Shown: piece by piece, positions 1 through 10,130 of the stretch
Position numbering within the stretch: position 1 is the first letter of the stretch
Layout: each line of letters starts with the position of its first letter
Notes under the pieces: model-generated
The model's database searches: none
What the model saw: only the letters and a program-made list of their open reading frames with translations
What the model was told of the DNA's origin: nothing
Source of the DNA: Blasia pusilla
Lineage: Eukaryota > Marchantiophyta > Marchantiopsida > Blasiales
Assembly (NCBI GenBank): GCA_050084515.1
Contig: CM114272.1
Coordinates: 33,170,001 to 33,234,000 of the forward strand
Length of the DNA: 64,000 nucleotides
Reading direction: 5' to 3'
Made by a program: the position numbers and the translations under genes

Positions 1-359
1 CCTGCAACCGAAATCACTAGCATCGGTATGCACTTGAACGGTTTGTCAAACTCCGGCACTTTAACACTGGTTCTGCGATAGAATCGCTTTCACTCGGTTG
101 AATGCCTCATTAACTTCCTGGTCCAAGTCGTGTTGGAAAACTTTGCCGTCCAATCCGTGAGAGGTCTCACAATTCCCGAAAAGTTTTTTTACATAAATGC
201 GGTAAAATTGCACCGCACCTATGAACCTCCTCATCCCTTTACGTGGATGGGGTTCCCACTCGAAATCGCTTTTACCTTTTCCATGTCGGGTGACGCCATA
301 TCTGCCCGACCACGTGACCCAAGAATTTGATCTTACTCAAACCAAATTCGCTCTTCTCT

Positions 360-1110
360 ACATTCGCATCTGGTGATTTGCCCTTAGCTTAGACAAGACC
401 GCTCTCACATGTCGAACGTGCTCCTCTAGTGACTTGAATAGATAAGTATATCATCGATATAGATGATAACATACTCATCCATTTCCTTGTGAAAAATGGA
501 GTTCATCAATGTGGTGAATGTCGGAGGCGCGTTACATAGACCGAAAGGCATCACTACAAACTCAAAGGAACCGTATCTCGTCACGCACGCATCTTCTCCA
601 CATCTGCCTCGGCAATCCGAATCTGGTAATATCGACTTCAAGTCAATCCTACTGAAATATCTCGCGCTGCCCGACCTATCAAAGAGATCATCTATCCTTG
701 GAAGAGGATAATTGTTCGAACCGTCACTTTGTTCGATGCCGCATTAATCAACACTACTGACCTCATCTTTCCATCCTTCTTCTTTACAAAGAGAACAGTG
801 CTCCATAAGGTGACTTGCTAGTCCTAATGTAACCCTTTTCCAAGAGCTCACTTAATGCTTTTTCAACTCAAGAAGTTCCTCTGATTCAACCTATATGGTG
901 CTTTTGAAGGCGGTTGGGAACCGGTATGATCTCTATCTTATGATCTCACGGCTCTATCTGGCGGCAATTCAATCGGAAGCTCATTTGTCAAGACATCCTC
1001 AAACTCCTTGACCACTTCTTGGAGTGGTTGGGATTCCCCTTGAAGCGGCGTCTGATCTCTGCGTATCTTTGCTTGTAGCCTCCTCCACTTGTCTCATCAA
1101 GCGAGAAAAT
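360..1110 (-). pseudogene. gypsy A reverse transcriptase, broken
   Basis: The clearest segment is 426-641: FEFVVMPFGLCNAPPTFTTL followed by YVIIYIDDILIYS, i.e. the FGLxNAPxTF motif and the YxDD catalytic box with both aspartates present. Upstream pieces in other frames (about 700-800) keep the KKDGKMRSV-type motif of the fingers domain. Frameshifts separate the pieces. The FG..NAP..F / YIDDILIYS spelling is typical of Ty3/gypsy and excludes copia. Confidence 0.8.
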
Positions 1111-1122
1111 CCATCCTCCAAC

Positions 1123-1560
1123 TCAGGTCATGCTCCTCCTTGTGATCGAGTTCACCAACTCCATCTTTCTTTGGAACCTCACGGACCAAGCGCACTGTAA
1201 CCGTTTGCCTTTTAGCAAGGCGCTCAACCTCAATGGTCGGCGTCTTAACTCCACCTCATACGCATCTAGGAATGTATTCCCCAAAACTCCGTCAATGCCG
1301 TCCATTTACGCATACAATGAAATTCTCCTTCAACTTTCGAATACCCCGCATCCCTCTTGTCAAACCCAAGACCAAATCGGAAGTCCGATGAGACTTGCCT
1401 CCCGCAAAATCCCACTCGAATGGGCTCGTCGCCTTAGAGGTAGAAACGACCCCGGTTCCTTCACGATTCTCGGGCTTAGGAAGGAGTCTGCGAAGCACTG
1501 TAACCACGAGCAACAACACATTACGATCAGCAATCTTGGATCTTAGGTACACCAAATTGT
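1123..1560 (-). pseudogene. gypsy A retropepsin-like protease, broken
   Basis: The C-terminal half is recognisable at 1123-1305: DGVLGNTFLDAYEVELRRRP matches the flap-to-C-terminus pattern of Ty3/gypsy proteases (asp-gly-Val-Leu-Gly-x-x-Phe-Leu). The upstream segment 1292-1555 is in another frame and I could not find an intact DTG/DSG active-site triad. The enzyme would cut the gag-pol polyprotein. A dense cluster of frameshifts makes it non-functional. Confidence 0.65.
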
Positions 1561-1612
1561 GCGTCCTCTTGGTGACTTGAAGGGCGTCTCCATATCGCCC
1601 GCCAACGGATGC

Positions 1613-2684
1613 TTAGCGACAAAGCGCAATCATACTCCCATTACTAACCTTCGGTTTGAACACCCTTTCGACGGGTGACCGGTTTGCCACGGTTGTAGCA
1701 TACGACCTTGCCGTTCCCTGTCTTTGAGTGTTGTCCTCCTTTCGGCCGCGCGAAGTTCCACTCGTTTTCTTTGCCGGGCGACGACTCTCTGGTTCGTGTT
1801 GGCCCCCACTCCGGCCTCTTTTGAACGCCTCCTTATTTTTCGACTTCTTGAAAAAACTTTTTTTGACTTCGAAGGGTTTTAAGGTTTGGACCTCATCGTC
1901 CCCAATCCGCTCCGCTAGCTTCGGAAGGTCACGGTCTCTGGCAACGCGTCGGCATTCGGTAAAGGGCCTTCTCGGCGCTCGGCTTGAGTCCACTAATGAA
2001 GATAGCCTTCTTCGGCGTGCTCATCCATCTTCGGACTAGAAGTCGGTTTAGCACTAAACTCCCTCACATACGCGCTTAAGGAACCACTCTGCGCATCCGC
2101 ACATTCCACCGTGTCACGCAACCCTTGGTACTCGGGGTGAATCGATCCCCAATCAACTCCTTGAACTCCTCCCAACTCGGAGGTGACTCACCGCCCAGAT
2201 ATTCCTCTCGTTGAGCGGTCCACCATTGCGAGCATGATCCTTAAGGAAAGTAACGGCTACCGTCACCTTGTCTGCTTTCAGCGACCTTCTGCGCCTCGAA
2301 AATCGATTCGATTCCGTAAGAAAATCCTTCACTTTCATGGCGCCCCACTCCGATAAATGGCGTGGGCGGGTTAAATCTTCAGAGCTTTTTGCCCTTTTCG
2401 GTTTGAGTGGTCTCTAACTCCGCAATCCGCTTGCTTTTCTGGGACATCTGCTCCACCAACACCTTCAACAAGTCCAACGTCCTGGCTCGACTCCGTCCTT
2501 TCCCCCGAGTTTGGGCCCACTGCCCCCGGAAGGAGTCGCCATTTGGGGCGTCCTCACGGCCGGCGTTCAACTCTTGAGTCTCCGACTCCTCTATAGCTTC
2601 ACGGTCGGGCATTGGTTCCTCTCTCGGTTCACGTCCGCTTGATTCGGCGCTTCTTGGGTTGTTCTCCTCGATCGCCATCTCCAA
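1613..2684 (-). pseudogene. gypsy A gag (capsid/nucleocapsid), broken
   Basis: Decayed gag reading frame starting near 2684. The N-terminal 100 residues are acidic and Glu/Arg-rich. About 2150-2230 encodes a stretch with the spacing of the Retrotrans_gag family (Trp, then Pro-Ser-Trp-Glu-Glu-Phe-Lys). Around 1650-1700 one frame reads CYNRGKP, a zinc knuckle whose second cysteine is now arginine. The zinc knuckle would bind element RNA in the particle. The frame is split into at least four segments by frameshifts (2684-2379, 2338-2153, 2175-1993, 1993-1613). Family assignment is good; exact joins were not attempted. Confidence 0.7.
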
Positions 2685-2814
2685 GCCAACTCACTCGAGA
2701 TCTCCTCCTCGTTTCTTGCGTCCCTCCTCGAGTGTCCGAGTCTAGCCGCTACCTTGAAATTTCCCAAGCGTCCGGCTGATCCCACGACCCCAAGTTCTCG
2801 CTCACCAAGGATAA

Positions 2815-2826
2815 GCTCTGATACCA
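2815..2826 (-). other. Primer binding site for initiator tRNA-Met (gypsy A)
   Basis: On the minus strand this reads TGGTATCAGAGC, complementary to the 3' end of plant initiator tRNA-Met, starting two bases after the LTR end at 2829. It fixes the orientation of element A and the inner LTR boundary. Confidence 0.92.
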
Positions 2827-2828
2827 CT

Positions 2829-3821
2829 TGTCGCGCCCCTACTCTCCTTGAACGTCAATCTTTAGTGTTGCGGAAGCGTGCGTTGATGGAGTCACGAACT
2901 CATCGCCCGATCTGCACCCAAACACGCACTCTCGTTAGTCGGGTTTGGCCAACAGCGTTCAACCCACCGAGTCCTCAACTCGGCGTCTCATCAAGCTCAA
3001 CCTTCCTTAATTCCTAGCTCCCAACACATGGCAAGTCCTTCAAGACTTGGAACAGACTTCCTGGTTAGTCCAGGGATCTGAAACGGCACTCACACGCCTA
3101 GCGATCCCAACTGTTCAACGGTCCTCGTGTGAGTTCCAAACCGAGACCCAAGTAATTGAGTCGCGGCGTGAAATCAAGAGGATGTCTAAAATCGCCTCAA
3201 TGGACTTGGTGCAGTTTTCCAACCCAACGCCCAAACTCGCGTTCCGTTCCATGCCCTTGAGCCGCCCCGGGCGCCCAAAGTGGGGTTTGGGTTCCAAGCA
3301 CTCTCGGAGACCTTCCCCTTACTAGTACTTCTGGTTCTCCAATAACCCCTCCCCTTTGGGAAAAGAGGTTCGGGCCCTTCATTGTGGCCCTCAACCCGAC
3401 TCCACTTACAGTCGTTTTTGGGTCGTATCTCGGCCTCTGCTTATGCGTTTGCAGCGATCTTTGGTGCGTTTGAACCGGCTCTCCATAAGCTTTCCAACGC
3501 ACTCTTATTTGCTCCAAACGCATCTTGGCGCTAAAAGTTATGGCCATAAATACAGTCGGAAACTCTCAAACGCAAGTGGCGTTCCAAGTCCGGATCTTTC
3601 CTTTGGCAACCCACTTCCTAGACTCGACTTCTTTCAAGTCTCATTCCGCGTTTGGTCCAAGTTTCCGAGTCGCGACCATCACATCTGAAACGCGGCTTCT
3701 CGCTCGCGTCTCATCTCTTGTCTCCTCTTTGAGACAACTCCAACGCGCAAACCATCTTAGCGTGAGCCGCTAATGTTCCAATGTTCCGCTTGGCACTTGT
3801 TTGGTCATGAGGGTCGCGACA
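2829..3821 (-). repeat. 5' LTR of gypsy element A (993 bp)
   Basis: Begins on the plus strand TGTCGCGCCCC and ends GGGTCGCGACA, so the element reads TGTCGCGACC...GGCGCGACA with a 7-bp terminal inverted repeat. The inner end lies two bases from the tRNA-Met primer site. The block at 62652-63674 is a diverged copy of the same LTR (roughly three quarters identical by eye). The partner LTR is outside the window, so no target duplication can be checked. Confidence 0.88.
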
Positions 3822-3849
3822 TGCCGGTTGGAAACTTGGCTCTTGCTTA

Positions 3850-4460
3850 CCATTTGGGATATATTGAGCTATATGACTATTGGGAAGGAGGATGTAAATT
3901 AACAATATGAAGGTTGCATAAAGGAGATTTTGTCTACTTACAACACAAGACTTCGAAGACATTGTATGTTACAGTAGGGCGCATCATTATAAGGATATGT
4001 GAGGTGTTGTTATCAGATGTTCTCTTGCTAGAGGAATGAGATGGCATGGTTTGGAAGGATTATGTGCATAACTATATCACCTCCCAAAAATTATTGGGAT
4101 TTGTTTAACCCAACTTATCCGTGGTATTTGCAGATATGCTATACATGTTGTGCAGATCACCCATAGGTATGGCCACCATGCTAAAATTGCATGAATGCGA
4201 CTAATGATAGGCCCAAATGGGCAATTGGATTTGTTGCTCTTAACATCATAGAGATATATATCACTACATGTAAGAGTTGATAATCATATGGAGTCAGAGG
4301 CACCTAACCACCAACTAGGGCGTGATTGAATTATTGGTTCATGATAACATGGATGTTTGGTCTTTATAATTATGTTTGAATTATAGGTTGTTGAGCTTGT
4401 TTGATGGTGACAAGGATGTATGTTGTATAACAATGTGTATGTGAATAACAATTATCATGC
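3850..4460 (+). mobile_element. DNMT-gypsy fragment H: integrase tail, PHD remnant, PPT, B1 and start of A2
   Basis: Collinear with the 3' ends of copies C and D. 3850-4085 matches the integrase C-terminal (GPY/F-like) region and the segment leading into the PHD finger. 4140-4190 matches the first PHD cysteines. 4288-4324 matches the purine-rich tract before B1. 4325-4450 (126 bp) corresponds to B1 (127-128 bp elsewhere), then AT (4451-4452), then TATCATG in place of TGTCACG, the start of A2. Heavily decayed with many stops. What follows 4460 cannot be aligned to the A repeats of C or D. Confidence 0.65.
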
Positions 4461-6039
4461 AATCTACATAGGAGTAGAGAGGATATACTCAAAGATCTTA
4501 GAAAGTTTGGGCATCAATCTTGGTAGGTCAATGATGAATTGTTACGAAGGTGGGAAAATTAGTGTACAAGTAGACATACTCATCCACTTAGGGTGGAGCA
4601 AAAATATTCCAAGATGTCTTTATGAGTATGTCTTACCTTATGCATGTATTTTATTTTATTTGGATCTTTTTGCTCCATTTGGAATATGTCTAACATTTTT
4701 TGGGAGTTGGTTTTTGAAAGTATCCCCTGAAGTACCCCAATTATGGAGAAAATGGAACTACACGTACTTCGGAGATGAGTCTCCTAATGGGCATAATGGG
4801 ACTTCGGAGACTTACAAAAGTTTCTCAAATGCAATAGCATGGAGATTCAAAAAAAGGTTTCACTTCAAAATGTGAAGGTGGGAAGGGTTTCTTTTAATAA
4901 ATTTATTTAAATAAATAGAGTTGGGAGGGAAAAATTTCTCTTCCATACTGAGCGGGAAAATATTTTCTAAAGACGAGGAGGTGAAGATAAGGTTTTTTAA
5001 TCAAAGAATGGATCATGTAAAGTTTTTGAGACCATTTAGAGTTTTTTTCCTTAAATTATAGGCTTGTACAAAAGGAATTTAAGGATATAGGAAAAGGAAA
5101 ACACTACAATATTCTTTACAAACTAGAATTTTGAAAGAAATCCTTCTCATTGGGGCTAGAACCATAATTTTCAATATTTTTTATAACTCTTATGCGAGGC
5201 CCTAGTAGGGTTTTTAATCAAAAGGAGAATGATGTAACGTTTTTAAAACCATTGAATTTAAAATAAAATAAAATTATAGGCACATATATGAGATATGAAA
5301 ATTGTAGTAAGGACGAGGTATTAGAACTACTCAAACCTCTCCTCATGGGGAAAATTAATTTTAGCCATGGAAGATACTCGTTTGGATTTGAATTAAATTG
5401 ATTATAAAAAAACACAATTTGAAAGTGTATAAGATCTTATGTTATAGAGATTAAGGAAATTTTCAAGAATCCAAAATCATGGGGGTGAGTATGATAGTCC
5501 TTAATAGAGCCAATCAAACTATCTTACATCTTGAACATAAAAACAATCTCTACCTCAAACTTAAGGTTGATCATCTTGGATGATCATTAGTTTGTATCTT
5601 GACACTTGCCTCCATTCAAGACGTACATTTTGTTTGAATAATTTCATCACTAATGCCATATGAAAGGTCATCGCAATTTTAGATCCTCTAGTAACTCTAG
5701 TGTATAAAAATCCTCTAATGGGTTCACATTGATTGCATGCACTTTGATGCATTTAGCAACGTACTTTGAAGATAATTCCTTTGTAAGAGTGATTATTCAT
5801 ACTCAAGCATACTAGTTCTCCCACTCGAGTTTCACTTGGTGTTGAATTTTATGATCTTGCTTCAAATACCTTAGTTGAGCCTTCAAAAAACTCTATCTTA
5901 CGTTTTCTAATGAGTTCATACTAAGATGAAAACGTGTCAGAGTCTCAAGCGAGGCATAAGTTTTAAAATTGATGCACAAGCCTAAAAGTTATGGGTATCT
6001 TCAATGGTAATGGTTGTGTATTGTGAAATTTTCCGGGTC
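4461..6039. other. No recognisable gene; decayed repetitive DNA
   Basis: AT-rich sequence. A 151-codon open frame (4420-4875, plus) begins inside B1 of fragment H and crosses the B1-A2 junction, so I treat it as chance. 5880-6039 may be further decayed DNMT-gypsy sequence but the match is too weak to call. Confidence 0.5.
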
Positions 6040-6517
6040 TCAAACTCCATAGGCACGACTCTTCAAAATATCTCTACCCTTTACAAACATGCTCTTACCC
6101 AAACATCAAGGCCTACATTGTGGTTCAATGCCTCACTAGTATTATGATGAATGGCCATAGGTAAATTCAGATCTTATCCTCAAAGCAAAAAGTAAGGTCC
6201 AAGGATGGCTCCAAGCTAAATTTCTACCCCAAGGATATCCGCAAGTTAAATCTGTACTCCAATATTTCCAACCATGGAAATTGTTGGTCCCAATCTCCTA
6301 AGTGACCTCTCTACAAGCTATACTTACACAAAACCCTCTTCATTATATGGAAAAAAAATGCTCAGCTAGGCATTAAACTCCCTAGGCAATTTAGTGCCCT
6401 TGTCACTTACTATTTCTGCTGGTGCACCATGTTGACTCATTACTTAGTCAAGGAATGCATACACTACTTTATTACTTGTAAATCATACTCTTGTAACAAC
6501 AAAGCCCACCTAACAAG
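6040..6517 (-). pseudogene. DNMT-gypsy fragment F, integrase part
   Basis: Collinear with copy D 36940-37425 (integrase catalytic domain and downstream region): shared phrases include the GGTGCACCAT-A-TGACTCA block and the AATCTCCTA-GTGACCTCT block. Many substitutions and gaps remain and no open frame is left. After 6480 it jumps to the RNase H linker region (D about 38188-38240), so roughly 750 bp of integrase and linker were deleted before decay. Confidence 0.65.
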
Positions 6518-6836
6518 CAAGGTTGCATGTGGAAAAAAGTCAGTATCCACACACATGTCCATGTTTGTGGACTTACGTCCGTCTCATTGAAGGACTTGTC
6601 TATGTGGGCTCCACCTTCACTTTCTTTCTCTTTCCTCCCACTTACATACGTGTTCAATACTTTCCCATTTCTTCCTTCCTCCACCACGAATTCCTCTCCC
6701 TCATTGCCCCATTTATCCTTGCTTACCTTTCTTCATAAACTATATGTGTGGGCCGCATTTCTTATAATCGATGTCTGTGAGCATGTTCACCCATGTTTGT
6801 CCTAGGGACGAACTTGTTTGTTTTTGTGCAACCATG
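6518..6836. mobile_element. hAT-like miniature element (319 bp)
   Basis: Termini CAAGGTTGCA and TGCAACCATG form a 10-bp inverted repeat with one mismatch. Flanks ctaacaag (6510-6517) and ctagcaag (6837-6844) form an 8-bp target duplication with one mismatch. It splits the RNase H segment of fragment F: the flanks join up to match D 38210-38245 without it. Terminal CA(A/G)GG-like repeats with 8-bp duplications are hAT hallmarks. No transposase frame, so non-autonomous. Confidence 0.7.
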
Positions 6837-6844
6837 CTAGCAAG

Positions 6845-7700
6845 CTTCCATGTAAGCTTGCCAAATTCCATCAACCATTTCAATGGATGATGATAATTGA
6901 TCACGATGAAGGGTGTCACGTTTTTTAGGATAGGTCGATGAGATCTAGTAGAGTGCCTTAACGAGTAGTGGAGGACAGACTCAAGAGGTTGAGGATGACC
7001 TACTGAGTCCTCGAGAAACCTGAGAGAGCAGTTTTCCCTTTCGTTTCGGCTCATTTGGAGCCATGTTGAGGAGCTTACTATTTTAGGCAATTACCATTTT
7101 GAGTATATGATTGATTTTCTATTTTTGGTAAGTGGCCCTTGACCTCCTACATTAGGTCAAGAACCAAGGAGGTGACTTGGGAGCATAGGTTACCATGGAG
7201 AGAGCTTGGGAGAGGGGAGGGATATACCTCAAGGAGAGAGAGCTTGAGAGCTCATTCTCTCTTTGTTGAACCTCTTGGCATGAGGCGATGGAGCTATGGT
7301 CCCTTGCCTTGTGAGTGTAACCCAAGCCTCTCATTTGGAGAGTGGGTTTGGTTTGACATTGAGAGAGACATGTGAGAGTACACACATGTGAGAACTATGG
7401 TGTTGTGAGAGAGATTGGATCTTATTTTATTTGAGATATTTTGGTACTTCTTGTCTCGTTGTTTGGATGTCATGTGTTAGCATGGGATCGTATGTGTTTG
7501 TGTGTGTGTTCGGTGATAGCGATATATGTTGTGTAGCAATGGGTGTGCGCACGACAAGGGATTACCGAACAAATTACACCTCAAATGTGTGATAAGTGAT
7601 ATTGCAACCAAAAATTATCTCTCAAATGAGTTGTACTTTGCCTCTACAACATTGTTCAAGCAGCTAGCATATATAAGCTACTAAAAACTTATGATCCTTA
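6845..7700 (-). pseudogene. DNMT-gypsy fragment F, RNase H part, split by a solo repeat
   Basis: 6845-6913 and 7557-7700 are collinear with D 38230-38415, the RNase H region encoding the TDHQPLxWLM and YSSYEGECLAAV-type motifs. The intact site read gatgaaggg-attaccg and was opened by the insertion at 6914-7556. No open frame is left. Confidence 0.6.
6914..7556 (+). repeat. Solo DNMT-gypsy terminal unit, A-B form (643 bp)
   Basis: TGTCACGTTTTTTAGG at the left and GTGTGCGCACGACA at the right. A spans 6914-7429 and B 7430-7556, matching A2-B2 of copy D (513 + 127 bp). The flanks share AGGG (6910-6913 and 7557-7560), or AAGGG if the final A of the repeat counts as target sequence, so this is a genuine insertion into fragment F. 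An A-B unit with target duplication is the product expected from recombination between A1 and A2 of a full element. Confidence 0.85.
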
Positions 7701-8230
7701 TTATCTTGTTTGTTGTGTGAATATGTATCACACCCAACATATATTGGCTATCATGCACATAAGTCAGAGATCCATCTAACTATGAATCATAACATACATG
7801 CATATGAATAGTTGGACACATCCCAATCAACATAAGATTGTAATAATTTTGGTCCTGGCTCGTGGTATTCTCCCATAGCCGTAGGAACCATGACTCTATT
7901 TTCAGCAGTGCATTGAGGTAGAGATGGAGATGTTGTCACGTGCATCATCTCCCTTTAAGATGACGTTTCCACCATCAACACCCTGTCCTCAAGTACGTTG
8001 AGCTCAATATGCTATGCTAATAGAAAGATATACTTGAGAGTAGGCGAACCGATAGGTAAGAGAGTCGTATCTCACGGTCTCTTTTGCAACTTGCAATGTA
8101 ACATAGCATACTAGAACTGAACCTTATATGCCTCCATCACATGGTTGTGATCAACCAACAAAGATGTGCATACACCTCTTATAGACTCTCTCCTTCTTTC
8201 CGCTAAAACTCATATATTAACTTTAGCTTG
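7701..8230. other. No recognisable gene
   Basis: Probably further decayed fragment F, because gag follows at 8231-8790. The RT, methyltransferase and protease segments expected between RNase H and gag cannot be recognised here. Confidence 0.4.
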
Positions 8231-8790
8231 TCAATCCTTGGCCTTTGGTAGTTTCTCCCTAACTCTTGGAAGAACACAACCAATTGGTTGAACAATGAAT
8301 GCGGATAGTACTTGGCTAATCTTAGTCATTATACTTGAGTAAAAAATTGTTCCAAATGCTTCCTCCATATAGATAGTGGATGTCGTTATAGTCGTAGACG
8401 TAATCATAGCCATAATTGCCATATTATACATCACACGCCCAATGAGGGACCCATATCTTGGAGACCAATATAATCTCCATGTCTTGATCTTTGCCTCACA
8501 TAGAATCCAAAATTCGTAAGAGTTATCCATGGGAGGGCCCTCTAGATGTTGAAAAAGTCCCTTCCATACCATTGAAAGGGTCAAATCTCTATTGCTTATG
8601 CATCCTTTGTATGTCACACCAACTATTAAACTCTTGCATGAAATCATCCAACCACCATGCTTGAGACTGGTTAGGGTCCCTTTGTGAACCCATAGGTATC
8701 ACGATCATCCACGTCCACAAAAATGGTGTGGTGAGATGCACTAGTGACACTGTATGGCTTGTCGGTACCTTAGAATTCATTAACGTCCAC
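8231..8790 (-). pseudogene. DNMT-gypsy fragment F, gag part
   Basis: Two frames (8589-8780 and 8231-8647) carry the gag signature of C and D: DDFMQEFNSWCDIQR, then MVWKGLFQHLEGPPMD. The equivalents are DDFIQEFNTWCDFQE...WKGLFQHLESPPMDD at 26600-26725 and DFIVEFRSWCDSQR...WNGMFQHLEGAPMND in D. A frameshift near 8600 separates them. It lies in the same orientation as the integrase and RNase H pieces at 6040-7700, so this is one element with its middle lost. Confidence 0.7.
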
Positions 8791-9450
8791 TTTGGAGAAG
8801 ATACAAATGGAAGTTGAGCCAGTCCCTCGTATGGAAAACCTCAATACCTAGCCCCACTCCTTGTAAATCCTCAACTTCTCCTACCACTGGCACGCTCCCC
8901 AGATCTATGTGAATATACCGCAATGAATTCTCCAATACCTATCTAGCTCACTCTCGAGCCACAAGGTCTGCAACAAGGCAACATCTCCGGTAAGACATGT
9001 GCACGTCTCACTTGACGCAACCCCCAACTACTTGCCTTTATGTCTAGTTACTCCCGACCAGTGCAATTTCACTAACTTCACAATATCATTAAAAAAATAG
9101 AACATATGCTTGAACCACTATCCCTCAAAATCCTTCACAAACTATAATAACTTCCACTACCAAATTGAGCTCCTACAACCTTAGAATCACTATTAAGAAG
9201 TAAATAAATGAAGAATTCCTCCATAGAGTAATTCACTTCCCTATGAGTGTGTTGGTAGCATATCACCCACAAAAACTATGCAAGTAAGTGTACGTTGGGT
9301 AGAGCACTCACATGGGTGATCAAAATTTTTTGTTGAAAAGTGCCAAAACTTGGCTGAGATGTCCTATGGATGCCCCTAGTTGACTTTGCCTTTTCAAAAA
9401 TCTCAAACCTTTGCAAGATAAATTTGAAAAAATCCTCTTAAGAAGAAAGG
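8791..9450. other. No recognisable gene
   Basis: Mixed-composition sequence without long frames or recognisable motifs. 8840-8960 may be the DNMT-gypsy 5' leader, judging only from its position upstream of gag. Confidence 0.4.
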
Positions 9451-9454
9451 GAAA

Positions 9455-10130
9455 AATTGGAACTTACGTTCCAATTGATTCCAAAAAAGCCTCTCAAGAA
9501 GGAAGGATGAGATGGAATTGGAACTTAAGTTTTGATTGCCCACTCTCTAAGTCTTCACTTTGCGTTGCGCCATAGAGCCAACCTCAACACTTATCAAGTA
9601 GCTCCATAGAAAAATGGCATTGGAACTTGAGTTTTGTTTGCCTTCACTCCTCAACTATCCTCTCTATATCGTATCGTAGAGTTGACCACAATACAGTTGA
9701 GTTGAGGCAATGCTCAACTATGGTTGAATTGGCTCAAACACTCTACACCATGCCATAGTGGTTGCCACACCATACTTCAGACTGGTCGTTGCTCAATTGT
9801 GGCTAAAGTGGAACTTGAGTTCCAATTGTCTCGCGCTTTGATCTGCTCCTTGAATGACTCATGGAAGATGCTCAAATGTAAACCTAAATGTAGCACTTGT
9901 TACACCTGAATCGGAGCTTAAGTTCCAATATCTCACCCCCACTTCACTAGCTCCATAGATGGCAAACCAAAGATACTCCAAGAAATAGTAGCAACTCCAA
10001 ATACTCCAAACTAGTGGCACCCCGATCTTTTCAACCTCTTAGAGAGGGAAAGCTACACCATGGAGGGGCCTTCCTTGCCCTTCTAAACCATGTCAACCAC
10101 CAAGATATGTCGGAACTTAGGTTTGAATAG
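9455..10130. repeat. Cluster of dispersed palindromic GGAACTTRAGTTCC motifs
   Basis: At least six variants at about 9455, 9516, 9619, 9809, 9911 and 10108. The best is the 22-bp palindrome at 9455-9476 with arms AATTGGAAC/GTTCCAATT. Spacing is irregular (60-200 bp), so this is not a simple tandem array. Origin unknown; subterminal repeats of an old DNA transposon are one possibility. Confidence 0.5.

Larger units (their letters stand above)
1..2828 (-). mobile_element. Ty3/gypsy element A, internal region, 3' part cut off by the window edge
   Basis: Minus-strand gypsy element. Reading leftward from its 5' LTR (2829-3821) come a tRNA primer site, gag, protease and reverse transcriptase; integrase and the 3' LTR lie outside the window. 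Every domain is broken by frameshifts and stops, so the copy is dead. It belongs to a different family from the DNMT-carrying elements at 24330-32223 and 35546-45463: its LTR is unrelated to their termini and it has a conventional primer site. It abuts a fragment of that other family (3850-4452), which suggests it inserted into or next to it. Confidence 0.85.

Noticed and set aside
4420-4875. 151-codon open frame on the plus strand
   Set aside because: It starts inside the decayed B1 repeat and runs across the B1-A2 junction of fragment H; no domain and no gene-like composition.
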